The notes below the pieces were generated by a model. It searched no databases. It had not been told where the DNA came from and saw only the letters and a program-made list of their open reading frames with translations. Positions 1 through 9,459 of a stretch of 9,459 nt of DNA are shown here, in pieces. The stretch's first letter is position 1, and each line of letters begins with the position of its first letter. Position numbers and translations under genes: made by a program. The stretch covers positions 1 to 9,459 of the forward strand of contig CAZCDM010000094.1 in assembly GCA_964497475.1 (NCBI GenBank), read 5' to 3'. The DNA is from CAZCDM01 sp964497475. Its GTDB lineage: Bacteria > Planctomycetota > Phycisphaerae > SM23-33.

Positions 1-110
1 GCGCCGAAAACACAAGATATAGAGGCACCTGAGTCAAGTAAATACCCCTGTTCTGCAAAATCACCAGAACGGGTGAAGAGTTTCCGTACACCGCATAGGC
101 TCGGCGGCTC
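1..110. other. Left-edge non-coding stretch
   Basis: No convincing gene is visible in these first 110 bases, which lie downstream of the membrane-protein gene on the minus strand. The stretch is less GC-rich than the coding regions. Apart from a weak terminator-like hairpin (listed separately), there is a TTGACT hexamer on the minus strand (complement of 32-37). It has no good -10 partner at normal spacing and would point out of the window, so I do not call a promoter. Confidence 0.5.
57..76 (-). terminator. Possible weak intrinsic terminator of the membrane-protein gene
   Basis: Read on the minus strand, TCACC (76-72), a six-base loop and GGTGA (65-61) form a five-pair stem followed directly by four Ts (60-57). 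It lies about 35 bases past the stop codon of the 111-677 gene, in the right orientation. The stem is short and the T run brief, so termination may be inefficient or the match may be chance. Confidence 0.35.
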
Positions 111-677
111 TCAGCGGTTGGTCCGCAGGCCGTCGGTCTGCGTCGGGCCGTGACGGTCCATGCGGGCGCGTTCCACGAGCATCCAGATCACGAAGATCAC
201 CCAAACCGCCACGGCCATGCCCACCACCACAGGCAGGGAGACCTGGCTGAGGTTTTCCAGCACGCCCTGGCCTTGGGTCATGTCGTAGACTTCCAGCGAG
301 AGATAGGCCATCCACCCCACCAGCGTAGCCCCCAGCGCCGCGAAGATCGTCTGCAAGCCCGCCGTCAGCCACGCCCAGGAAATGCTCACCCGCTGGCGCG
401 ACGCGAGCATCACGAGGACCAGGCTGCCGACCATCCACGCCAGGCCCACCACGTCGATAATGAAACCGGTATCGACGAAGAAAATCTTCACCGCCTCGGT
501 CAGCTCGGAAAACGACGCATCCTGGCTGGCTGTGAGGTGATGCCGACTGCGGATGACCTCGAGCATGATGACCCGGCAGAGCCCGGCCACCAGTGCCCAA
601 AGCAGAAAGGCCAACCCCGCGAACGACAGGGCCAGGCCCACATCCAGTCGTGATGTACGGCGTTGGCGTCCTAGCAT
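111..677 (-). CDS. Small four-helix integral membrane protein of unknown function
   Basis: This is a 188-residue protein that I do not recognise as a named family. It has four hydrophobic segments at about residues 13-38, 69-92, 101-128 and 146-168. The short N-terminus is positively charged (MLGRQRRTSR), which predicts a cytoplasmic N-terminus. The C-terminal tail after residue 169 is polar and also basic (ERARMDRHG), which would put both ends inside. A polar stretch of roughly 30 residues (about 40-68, with several acidic residues) separates helices 1 and 2 and would face outward. There is no signal-peptide cleavage motif, no cysteine pair and no metal-binding motif. The start is the ATG at 677-675. 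A TTGACC/TGTAAT promoter-like pair ends six bases before it and no Shine-Dalgarno is present. The gene diverges from mutY. That arrangement does not by itself imply a shared role. The hydrophobic pattern makes the coding assignment solid even though the function is unknown. Confidence 0.8.
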   Translation of the reverse strand: MLGRQRRTSRLDVGLALSFAGLAFLLWALVAGLCRVIMLEVIRSRHHLTASQDASFSELTEAVKIFFVDTGFIIDVVGLAWMVGSLVLVMLASRQRVSISWAWLTAGLQTIFAALGATLVGWMAYLSLEVYDMTQGQGVLENLSQVSLPVVVGMAVAVWVIFVIWMLVERARMDRHGPTQTDGLRTNR

Positions 678-683
678 GGCTGT

Positions 684-712
684 ATTACACCGCGCCGAGC
701 CGCCCGGGTCAA
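684..712 (-). promoter_or_regulatory. Sigma70-like promoter of the membrane-protein gene, probably giving a leaderless mRNA
   Basis: On the minus strand the -35 hexamer TTGACC (712-707) is followed by exactly 17 bases and then TGTAAT (689-684), a five-of-six match to the -10 consensus. Only six bases (683-678) separate the -10 from the ATG at 677. A start site at the usual distance would therefore fall on or next to the A of the start codon, leaving no 5' untranslated region. The hexamers and spacing are seen directly. Promoter function and leaderless translation are inferred. Confidence 0.55.
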
Positions 713-732
713 AATCATTTCCCGCCCGGATG

Positions 733-741
733 TGCTATACT
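733..741 (+). promoter_or_regulatory. Extended -10 promoter of mutY, probably leaderless
   Basis: TGC followed by TATACT (736-741) makes an extended -10 element (TGn plus five of six bases of TATAAT). No good -35 hexamer sits 16-18 bases upstream, but extended -10 promoters do not need one. Five bases (742-746) lie between it and the ATG at 747, so transcription would begin at or beside the start codon. No Shine-Dalgarno precedes the ATG, which agrees with leaderless translation. Confidence 0.5.
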
Positions 742-746
742 CGGCC

Positions 747-1844
747 ATGGCCCGAATCCGCAAAGCCCGGCTCGAATCGCTCCGCCGCAGGCTGCTGGCG
801 TGGTACCGCCGCCACAAGCGAGCACTGCCGTGGCGGTCCAGCCGAAACCCCTACGCCATCTGGGTCAGCGAGATCATGCTCCAGCAGACGCGCGTCGCCG
901 CCGTCGAGCCCTACTTCCGCCGCTGGATGACCGCCCTGCCTGCACTGGACGACCTCGCCGGCGCACGCAGCGACACCGTGCTGAAGCTCTGGGAAGGGCT
1001 GGGCTACTACAGCCGGGCGCGGAATCTCCATGCCGCCGCCAAGCTCGTGCGAGACGAGTACGGTGGGTGCGTTCCGCGCGACCCGGCCGAGCTGCAAACC
1101 CTGCCGGGCATCGGCCGGTACACCGCCGCAGCCATCGCGTCGATCGCCTTCGGCCGGGATGTCGCCGTCGTCGACGGCAATGTCGCCCGCGTACTGACAA
1201 GGCTGTTCGATATCGACCAGCCCACCGGCCGCGCCGAAACGAAACGCCTCCTCGACGAGCTAGCCGATGAACTCCTGCCCCCCGGCCGGGCGCGAAGCTG
1301 GAACCAGGCGATGATGGAACTCGGTGCCCTGCTCTGCCTGCCCAAGCGGGCCGCCTGCGATCGCTGCCCCGTGCGGCCGAACTGCCTCGCCCGCCGCGCC
1401 GGCCGCCAGCACGAACGCCCCGTCGGCCGGGCGAAAAAAACCATCCCGCACCACGTCGTCGTAGCTGGCGTCATCCGTAAAGGCTCGGGCGCAGCCGAGC
1501 GGATTCTCATCGACCGCCGACCGGCCGATGCGATGCTCGGCGGGCTGTGGGAGTTTCCTGGCGGCAAGGTCGAGCCCGGCGAATCGCTCGGCCGGGCCCT
1601 CCGGCGCGAGGTGCGCGAAGAGGTCGGCCTGGAGGTCACCGTCGGCAAGGAAATCGCAACCGTCCCCCACGCCTACAGCCACTTCCGTATCACGATGCAC
1701 GTCTTCGCCTGTCGCGTTCGCAGCGGCCGGGCCCGCCCCATCGAGGTCGACGCCGTCCGCTGGGTCCGCCCGCAGCAGTTGCGAGACTTCGCCTTCCCTC
1801 GAGCCAATCAGATCGTCATCGAACAACTGCTCGACGACGCCTGA
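747..1844 (+). CDS. mutY: A/G-specific adenine DNA glycosylase with a C-terminal Nudix domain carrying a complete Nudix box
   Basis: MutY removes adenine mispaired with 8-oxoguanine, preventing G:C to T:A transversions in the GO repair system. The protein has 365 residues. The N-terminal HhH-GPD domain shows PWR (28-30), the catalytic Glu42 in SEIMLQQTRV, the helix-hairpin-helix LPGIGRYTA (119-127) and the catalytic Asp143 in VDGNVARV. A 4Fe-4S site follows with Cys197, 204, 207 and 213 in C-x6-C-x2-C-x5-C spacing. The C-terminal domain (about 235-365) is MutT-like. Unusually for MutY it keeps the whole Nudix signature G-x5-E-x7-REUxEExGU (Gly273 to Leu295). It also has YSH (310-312), matching the 8-oxoG-reading FSH loop of MutY. 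I chose the ATG at 747: an in-frame GTG at 732 would lie within the promoter-like TGCTATACT and add only five residues. The gene diverges from the membrane-protein gene and converges on gltD. MutY identity is very secure. Pyrophosphohydrolase activity is inferred. Confidence 0.95.
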   Translation: MARIRKARLESLRRRLLAWYRRHKRALPWRSSRNPYAIWVSEIMLQQTRVAAVEPYFRRWMTALPALDDLAGARSDTVLKLWEGLGYYSRARNLHAAAKLVRDEYGGCVPRDPAELQTLPGIGRYTAAAIASIAFGRDVAVVDGNVARVLTRLFDIDQPTGRAETKRLLDELADELLPPGRARSWNQAMMELGALLCLPKRAACDRCPVRPNCLARRAGRQHERPVGRAKKTIPHHVVVAGVIRKGSGAAERILIDRRPADAMLGGLWEFPGGKVEPGESLGRALRREVREEVGLEVTVGKEIATVPHAYSHFRITMHVFACRVRSGRARPIEVDAVRWVRPQQLRDFAFPRANQIVIEQLLDDA

Positions 1845-1845
1845 C

Positions 1846-1861
1846 CGCGATTCGGGATTTT
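1846..1861 (+). repeat. Left copy of a 16-bp direct repeat bordering the mutY-gltD intergenic repeats
   Basis: CGCGATTCGGGATTTT starts one base past the mutY stop codon. It recurs with one mismatch (CGCGATTAGGGATTTT) at 2013-2028, in the same orientation, on the far side of the tandem repeat pair. It may be an older end of the repeat unit or a duplication made when the array formed. A similar T-rich end could also help mutY termination, but no stem precedes it. Confidence 0.6.
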
Positions 1862-1886
1862 TCCTCGCCGTGCGCGGCCGCCGCTT

Positions 1887-1918
1887 AAAATCACATGGCG
1901 AGACAGGAGCCTCGCCAT
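1887..1918 (-). terminator. Possible terminator of the gltBD operon formed by the first repeat hairpin
   Basis: The perfect eight-pair inverted repeat ATGGCGAG / CTCGCCAT (1895-1902 and 1911-1918, eight-base loop) could form at the 3' end of gltBD transcripts about 100 bases past the gltD stop. On the minus strand it is followed by GTGATTTT (1894-1887), a short T run. In the mutY direction no T run follows the hairpin, so it would terminate only gltBD. The T run is short and separated from the stem, so this is tentative. Confidence 0.35.
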
Positions 1919-1955
1919 GCGCCGTTGAAAAAGCGTACGCACGGCGCCGGATCGC
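1895..1955 (+). repeat. Tandem hairpin repeat, copy 1
   Basis: This is the first of two adjacent direct copies of a roughly 61-base unit filling most of the gap between mutY and gltD. Its first 24 bases form a perfect eight-pair inverted repeat (arms ATGGCGAG and CTCGCCAT) around an eight-base loop. They match copy 2 at 20 of 24 positions. The conserved tail includes GCCGTTG, an A run, CGCACG and a closing TCGC. No protein is encoded. It looks like an extragenic palindromic element, but I cannot tell from one locus whether it is dispersed in the genome. Confidence 0.7.
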
Positions 1956-2015
1956 ATGGCCAGACGGGAGCTCCGCCATGCCGTTGGGGAAAACTTCCGC
2001 ACGACGTCAGTTCGC
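1956..2015 (+). repeat. Tandem hairpin repeat, copy 2
   Basis: This second copy directly abuts the first and ends three bases before the gltD stop codon. It keeps the outer arms ATGGC (1956-1960) and GCCAT (1975-1979). The inner stem has decayed: changes at unit positions 6, 17 and 18 break the inner pairs seen in copy 1, although an internal GGAG/CTCC pair exists. The tail again carries GCCGTTG, AAAA, CGCACG and TCGC, with about one net indel relative to copy 1. Confidence 0.65.
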
Positions 2016-2028
2016 GATTAGGGATTTT
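2013..2028 (+). repeat. Right copy of the 16-bp direct repeat, overlapping the 3' end of gltD
   Basis: CGCGATTAGGGATTTT differs at one position from 1846-1861. It contains the gltD stop codon (complement of 2018-2020) and the last codons of gltD, so this copy is constrained by coding. The left copy is not. This suggests the left copy derives from the gltD end, or that both ends belong to one duplicated stretch. Confidence 0.55.
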
Positions 2029-3448
2029 GCTTCAGCCAGGTATTGATGGCGGCGGCGGCATCGCGGCCTTCGCGGATCGCCCAGACGACCAGGCTCGCGC
2101 CGCGATGGGTATCGCCGGCCGAGAACACACCCGGCCGCGACGTCATGTGCGACTCGTCGGCTTTGACATTGCCCCGCTGATCGAGGTCCACGCCGAGGTC
2201 CTTGACCAGCCCGTCGTGGACGACGTGCACAAAGCCCATCGCCAGCAGCACCAGGTCGACCGGCATGGAAAACTCGCTGCCCTCGACCTCGCTCATGGCC
2301 CACTTGCCGTCGGCGTCGACGGCCCAGGCGACCTCGCAGCCGTGCAGCTCGGCCACCTGCTCACTCTGGCCGGTGAGCTTCTTCGTCAGCACCGACCAGC
2401 GTCGCATGCAGCCTTCCTCCTGGCTGGAGCTGGTGCGTTTGATCTTCGGCCAGATCGGCCAGGGCTCGCGCCGCTCGTCGCGGTCGGGCGGCTCGGGGAG
2501 GATTTCGAACTGGTGAATCTCGGCCGCCCCCTGCCGCCGGGCCGTGCCGATGCAGTCGCTGCCGGTATCGCCGCCGCCGATGACAACTACCCGCTTGCCC
2601 GCTGCGCTGATGCGGTCGTGCGGGGTCACCAGGTCGCCGGCGTTGAGGCGGTTCTGCTGGCTGAGATATTCCATCGCGTAGTGCACGTTGCGGAGCGATC
2701 GGCCGTCGACCTGCAAATCGCGAGGCCGACCGGCACCCATCGTCAGCAGGATCGCGTCGAACCGCTGCTCGATGTAACGCAGCGAGACATCCCGCCCGAC
2801 TTCGCAGTTGGTCTCGAATACCACGCCCTCGGCGCGGAGCTGCTCGAGGCGACGATCAATCACGCGCTTGTCGAGCTTGAAATCCGGAATGCCATACCGC
2901 AGCAGCCCGCCGATGCGGTCGTCCTTCTCGAAGAGCGTGACCTCATGGCCGGCGCGGGCCAGTTGCTGCGCCGCAGCCAGGCCCGCCGGGCCCGAACCGA
3001 TGACCGCAATGGATCGGCCGGTTTTCTCCGCCGGCGGCCGGGGCACGATCCACCCTTCCAGCCAGCCCTTTTCGACGATCTGCAGCTCGATGTGCTTGAT
3101 GAGCACCGGCTCGTCGTTGATGCGGAGGGTGCAGGCCTCCTCGCACGGGGCCGGGCAGATGCGTCCGGTGATCTCGGGGAAATTGTTCGTCGAGTGGAGG
3201 TTGTCGCACGCCTCTTTCCAGCGGTCGTGGTAGATCAAATCGTTCCACTCGGGAATGCGATTGATGACCGGGCAGCCGGCCCCGTGGCAGAACGGGATGC
3301 CGCAGTCCATGCAGCGGGCGGCCTGTTCGAGCAGGACCTCCTGCGGGTGCATCAGGTCGATCTCGAAGTAATCCTCGATGCGCTGCTCGACCGGGCGGTG
3401 CCTCGCATCTTTCCGCTTGTATTCGATGAAACCGGTGGGTTTAGCCAT
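2018..3448 (-). CDS. gltD: Glutamate synthase small (beta) subunit
   Basis: This flavoprotein oxidises NAD(P)H and passes electrons through FAD and 4Fe-4S clusters to the large subunit for glutamate synthesis in the cytoplasm. The 476-residue length is normal for the family. The N-terminal cluster domain has Cys46, 49, 54 and 59 (ARCMDCGIPFCHGAGC) and Cys98, 102 and 106 (RICPAPCEEAC). An FAD Rossmann motif GSGPAG follows at 151-156, then an NAD(P)H motif GGGDTG at 291-296. The C-terminal FAD-closing motif GVFSAGD (440-446) is followed by the conserved SLVVWAIREGR (452-462). All key residues seem intact. The ATG at 3448 is preceded by AGGA seven bases upstream (complement of 3456-3459). It is the second gene of an operon, 38 bases after gltB, as expected for subunits made in equal amounts. 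NADPH is the usual donor for bacterial GltD. I cannot exclude NADH from sequence alone. Confidence 0.96.
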   Translation of the reverse strand: MAKPTGFIEYKRKDARHRPVEQRIEDYFEIDLMHPQEVLLEQAARCMDCGIPFCHGAGCPVINRIPEWNDLIYHDRWKEACDNLHSTNNFPEITGRICPAPCEEACTLRINDEPVLIKHIELQIVEKGWLEGWIVPRPPAEKTGRSIAVIGSGPAGLAAAQQLARAGHEVTLFEKDDRIGGLLRYGIPDFKLDKRVIDRRLEQLRAEGVVFETNCEVGRDVSLRYIEQRFDAILLTMGAGRPRDLQVDGRSLRNVHYAMEYLSQQNRLNAGDLVTPHDRISAAGKRVVVIGGGDTGSDCIGTARRQGAAEIHQFEILPEPPDRDERREPWPIWPKIKRTSSSQEEGCMRRWSVLTKKLTGQSEQVAELHGCEVAWAVDADGKWAMSEVEGSEFSMPVDLVLLAMGFVHVVHDGLVKDLGVDLDQRGNVKADESHMTSRPGVFSAGDTHRGASLVVWAIREGRDAAAAINTWLKQNP

Positions 3449-3464
3449 AGCTGGTTCCTGTCAT

Positions 3465-3478
3465 GCCCGCCGCCGGGC
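3465..3478 (-). other. Small GC-rich hairpin in the gltB-gltD spacer
   Basis: GCCCG (3465-3469) and CGGGC (3474-3478) can pair around a four-base loop in the 38-base spacer. There is no T run, so it should not terminate transcription. It could mark an mRNA processing or stability point or affect gltD translation. In GC-rich DNA a five-pair stem can also arise by chance. Confidence 0.3.
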
Positions 3479-3486
3479 GGTGGGGA

Positions 3487-8073
<4,587 letters not shown>

Positions 8074-8180
8074 CGCAACATTCCTTTTCCCATTAGCGGT
8101 CTGGGGTCAACGCACCCGGCAGGGCCAACCGCCCGGCCAGGCGCGCCACAGCATTGTACCAAGGGATCACCTTGCATTAA

Positions 8181-8211
8181 AAGACATTCTAATAATCAAT
8201 CTGTTTATAAT
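8181..8211 (+). promoter_or_regulatory. Candidate promoter for the dehydrogenase gene
   Basis: A perfect TATAAT -10 lies at 8206-8211 on the plus strand. The best -35 is AAGACA (8181-8186, four of six consensus bases) at a long 19-base spacing, so the promoter may be weak or need an activator. Transcription would start near 8218, giving a leader of about 115 bases before the ATG at 8335. In an AT-rich stretch a TATAAT can arise by chance. Confidence 0.4.
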
Positions 8212-8273
8212 TAGTTTTAGCATTTCTTATAGTCAACCCAAACGCGTCCTTTTTCCGCACCATCTGGTCTGGC

Positions 8274-8319
8274 CGATTCGATTTGGGTAAGATGCTGCAT
8301 AGACGATTCTGGACGATTC
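8274..8319 (+). repeat. Three phased CGATTC copies upstream of the dehydrogenase
   Basis: CGATTC occurs at 8274-8279, 8304-8309 and 8314-8319, with starts 30 and 10 bases apart, all near whole helical turns. The last two extend to the eight-base direct repeat GACGATTC. They lie between the candidate -10 at 8206 and the ribosome site. A regulator-binding array is possible, but no regulator is known for this motif. Confidence 0.4.
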
Positions 8320-8324
8320 ATTTT

Positions 8325-8328
8325 GGAG
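8325..8328 (+). promoter_or_regulatory. Ribosome binding site that fixes the dehydrogenase start
   Basis: GGAG lies six bases before the ATG at 8335. An in-frame TTG at 8323 would overlap this Shine-Dalgarno sequence and has none of its own, so the ATG is the better start. Confidence 0.65.
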
Positions 8329-8334
8329 ACCGCC

Positions 8335-9378
8335 ATGAAAACCTATGCCCTGACCGGCATACGAGAGATGGAAATGCGACAGGCCCCCGAGCCGCAGATC
8401 GCCTGCGACAATGACGTGCTGCTGCGTGTCGGCAGTGTGGGCGTCTGCGGCAGCGACGTGCACTACTACACCACCGGGCGCATCGGCAGCCAGGTCGTGC
8501 AGCATCCCTTCGTGGTCGGCCACGAGTGCAGCGGCATTGTCGAGGCCGTCGGCCCGGCCGTGACGAACATCAAGCCCGGCGACCGCATCGCCGTCGAGCC
8601 GGCCAACCCCTGCTTCGCCTGCGACCAGTGCAAGGCCGGTCGAATCAACACCTGCCGCAAGCTGACATTCCTCGGCTGCCCGGGCCAGGTCGAAGGCTGC
8701 CTCAAAGAAAAGCTCGTCATGCCCGATCACTGCTGCTTCCCCGTCGGCGAGGCAACCACCCTCGACCGCGCCGCCCTCGTCGAGCCGCTGAGCATCGGAC
8801 TCTACGCAGCCAACCAGGCCGGCGACCTGGCGGGCAAGACCATTGCCATCCTCGGCTCGGGGCCGATCGGCCTGAGCACGCTCCTGCCGGCCCGGCTGGC
8901 CGAGCCCGCCGCCGTCTACGTCACCGACAAGATCGACGCCCGCCTGGCCGTCGCAGCCGAGCATGGCGCGGACTGGACCGGCAACCCGGATACCACCGAC
9001 ATCGTCGCGGACATCCTCGCCCGCTCGCCCGAAGGCGTGGACGTCGTCTTCGAGTGCTGCGGCCAGCAGGACGCCTGCGACCAGGCCGTCGAACTGCTCA
9101 AGCCCGGCGGCCTGATGATGATGACCGGCATCCCGGAGGTGGATCGCATCGGCTTCGAGATCGACAAGATGCGCCGCAAGGAGCTCACGTTCCAGAACGT
9201 CCGGCGGCAGGCTCACTGCGTCCAGCCGGCGATGGACCTCGTCGAGAGCGGCCGCTTGGACGTGGACTTCATGGTCACGCACGAGTTCGACTTTGACGAC
9301 ACCCAGGCAGCCTTCGACCTCGTCGAGAGCTACGCCGACGGCGTCATCAAAGCCATGATCCACATCCACCGCGAGTAG
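8335..9378 (+). CDS. Zinc-dependent medium-chain dehydrogenase, sorbitol/threonine dehydrogenase-like
   Basis: This is a 347-residue cytosolic oxidoreductase of the MDR superfamily, expected to oxidise a secondary alcohol (a polyol or similar) with NAD+. The GroES-like catalytic domain carries the catalytic zinc ligands Cys38 (GVCGSD), His63-Glu64 (GHE) and the later Glu150 in LVEPLS. The structural zinc lobe is complete: Cys93, 96, 99 and 107. The Rossmann domain has GSGPIG at 174-179. Asp198 (VTDK) at the end of the second strand favours NAD over NADP. VCGSDVHYYTTGRIG (37-51) and LVEPLSIG (148-155) closely resemble sorbitol (L-iditol) dehydrogenases, so polyol oxidation is the best guess. 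Threonine dehydrogenase and other MDR activities remain possible, and I give no symbol. The gene is alone on its strand, divergent from gltB, with no transporter, kinase or regulator in view to reveal the substrate. The start is supported by GGAG six bases upstream. Confidence 0.9.
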   Translation: MKTYALTGIREMEMRQAPEPQIACDNDVLLRVGSVGVCGSDVHYYTTGRIGSQVVQHPFVVGHECSGIVEAVGPAVTNIKPGDRIAVEPANPCFACDQCKAGRINTCRKLTFLGCPGQVEGCLKEKLVMPDHCCFPVGEATTLDRAALVEPLSIGLYAANQAGDLAGKTIAILGSGPIGLSTLLPARLAEPAAVYVTDKIDARLAVAAEHGADWTGNPDTTDIVADILARSPEGVDVVFECCGQQDACDQAVELLKPGGLMMMTGIPEVDRIGFEIDKMRRKELTFQNVRRQAHCVQPAMDLVESGRLDVDFMVTHEFDFDDTQAAFDLVESYADGVIKAMIHIHRE

Positions 9379-9399
9379 CCCGCCCACGAACCGCCGCCA

Positions 9400-9418
9400 C
9401 GGGCGTAGCCCGCATTTC
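9400..9418 (+). terminator. Possible weak terminator after the dehydrogenase
   Basis: CGGGC (9400-9404), a three-base loop and GCCCG (9408-9412) form a short GC-rich stem about 20 bases past the stop codon. It is followed by CATTTCTC, which is only modestly T-rich. The nine bases GTAGCCCGC also occur at 9375-9383, overlapping the stop codon, so the stem half may be part of a small local repeat. The remaining bases to the window end hold no gene I can see. Confidence 0.3.
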
Positions 9419-9459
9419 TCACCGGTCCGTTGATTTTTGTTGGTGACGACGATTGGTGG

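Larger units (their letters stand above)
8074..8334. promoter_or_regulatory. Divergent intergenic region with an AT-rich island between gltB and the dehydrogenase
   Basis: These 261 bases hold no gene. Next to gltB the sequence is GC-rich and forms a leader ending in the gltB ribosome site. From about 8174 to 8236 it turns sharply AT-rich, in contrast to everything else in the window, which is typical of promoter DNA. On the minus strand the candidates for gltB are TACAAT (8158-8153) with a poor -35, and TTGACT (8236-8231) followed at 18 bases by AATTAT. The plus-strand candidate is listed separately. No nitrogen-regulatory site or riboswitch was recognised. Confidence 0.5.

Noticed and set aside
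732..746. GTG at 732 as the mutY start
   Set aside because: It falls inside the TGCTATACT promoter-like element, has no ribosome site and adds only five residues outside the conserved domain.
8074..8334. A riboswitch or small RNA in the long gltB leader or dehydrogenase leader
   Set aside because: I see no recognisable conserved aptamer core and no strong terminator hairpin in either direction. The AT-rich part is adequately explained as promoter DNA.
8233..9387. A 384-codon open frame antisense to the dehydrogenase
   Set aside because: The plus-strand frame has all zinc and Rossmann residues. The antisense product resembles no family and lacks a ribosome site.

Overview
The window is GC-rich, with G or C at most third codon positions, and codes densely for ordinary bacterial metabolism. 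Three of the five genes are recognised with confidence: mutY, gltD and gltB. One is a clear family member of uncertain substrate (a zinc-dependent medium-chain dehydrogenase), and one is an unrecognised small membrane protein. The overall character, including GC-rich genes, very little Shine-Dalgarno signal at the 678-746 divergent starts, and hairpin-forming intergenic repeats, would fit a Planctomycetota-like bacterium. That is a low-confidence impression, because no rRNA or marker gene here settles the lineage.

Layout, left to right. A 188-residue four-helix membrane protein lies on the minus strand (111-677). It diverges from mutY on the plus strand (747-1844). The short gap between them holds promoter-like elements for both genes, each so close to its ATG that both mRNAs may be leaderless. 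mutY converges on gltD. The gap between them (1845-2017) contains two tandem copies of a roughly 61-bp repeat, each with an internal inverted repeat. Next comes a gltB-gltD operon on the minus strand (8073 down to 2018), encoding the two subunits of glutamate synthase (GOGAT), with 38 bases between the genes. A 261-base divergent intergenic region containing an AT-rich island separates gltB from a sorbitol/threonine-dehydrogenase-like gene on the plus strand (8335-9378). The last 81 bases hold a small GC-rich hairpin and no gene.

Functionally, gltB and gltD together form the GOGAT holoenzyme: GltB carries the glutaminase, FMN and 3Fe-4S parts, and GltD carries the FAD/NAD(P)H and 4Fe-4S parts. 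mutY belongs to the oxidised-guanine (GO) repair system. Its C-terminal domain keeps a complete Nudix box, so this single protein may combine the MutY and MutT roles. Nothing links the other genes to these pathways.

I did not find a new multi-gene system. The points most worth a second look are the catalytically complete Nudix domain on MutY, the paired leaderless-looking promoters, the tandem hairpin repeats between mutY and gltD, and the helically phased CGATTC copies upstream of the dehydrogenase.
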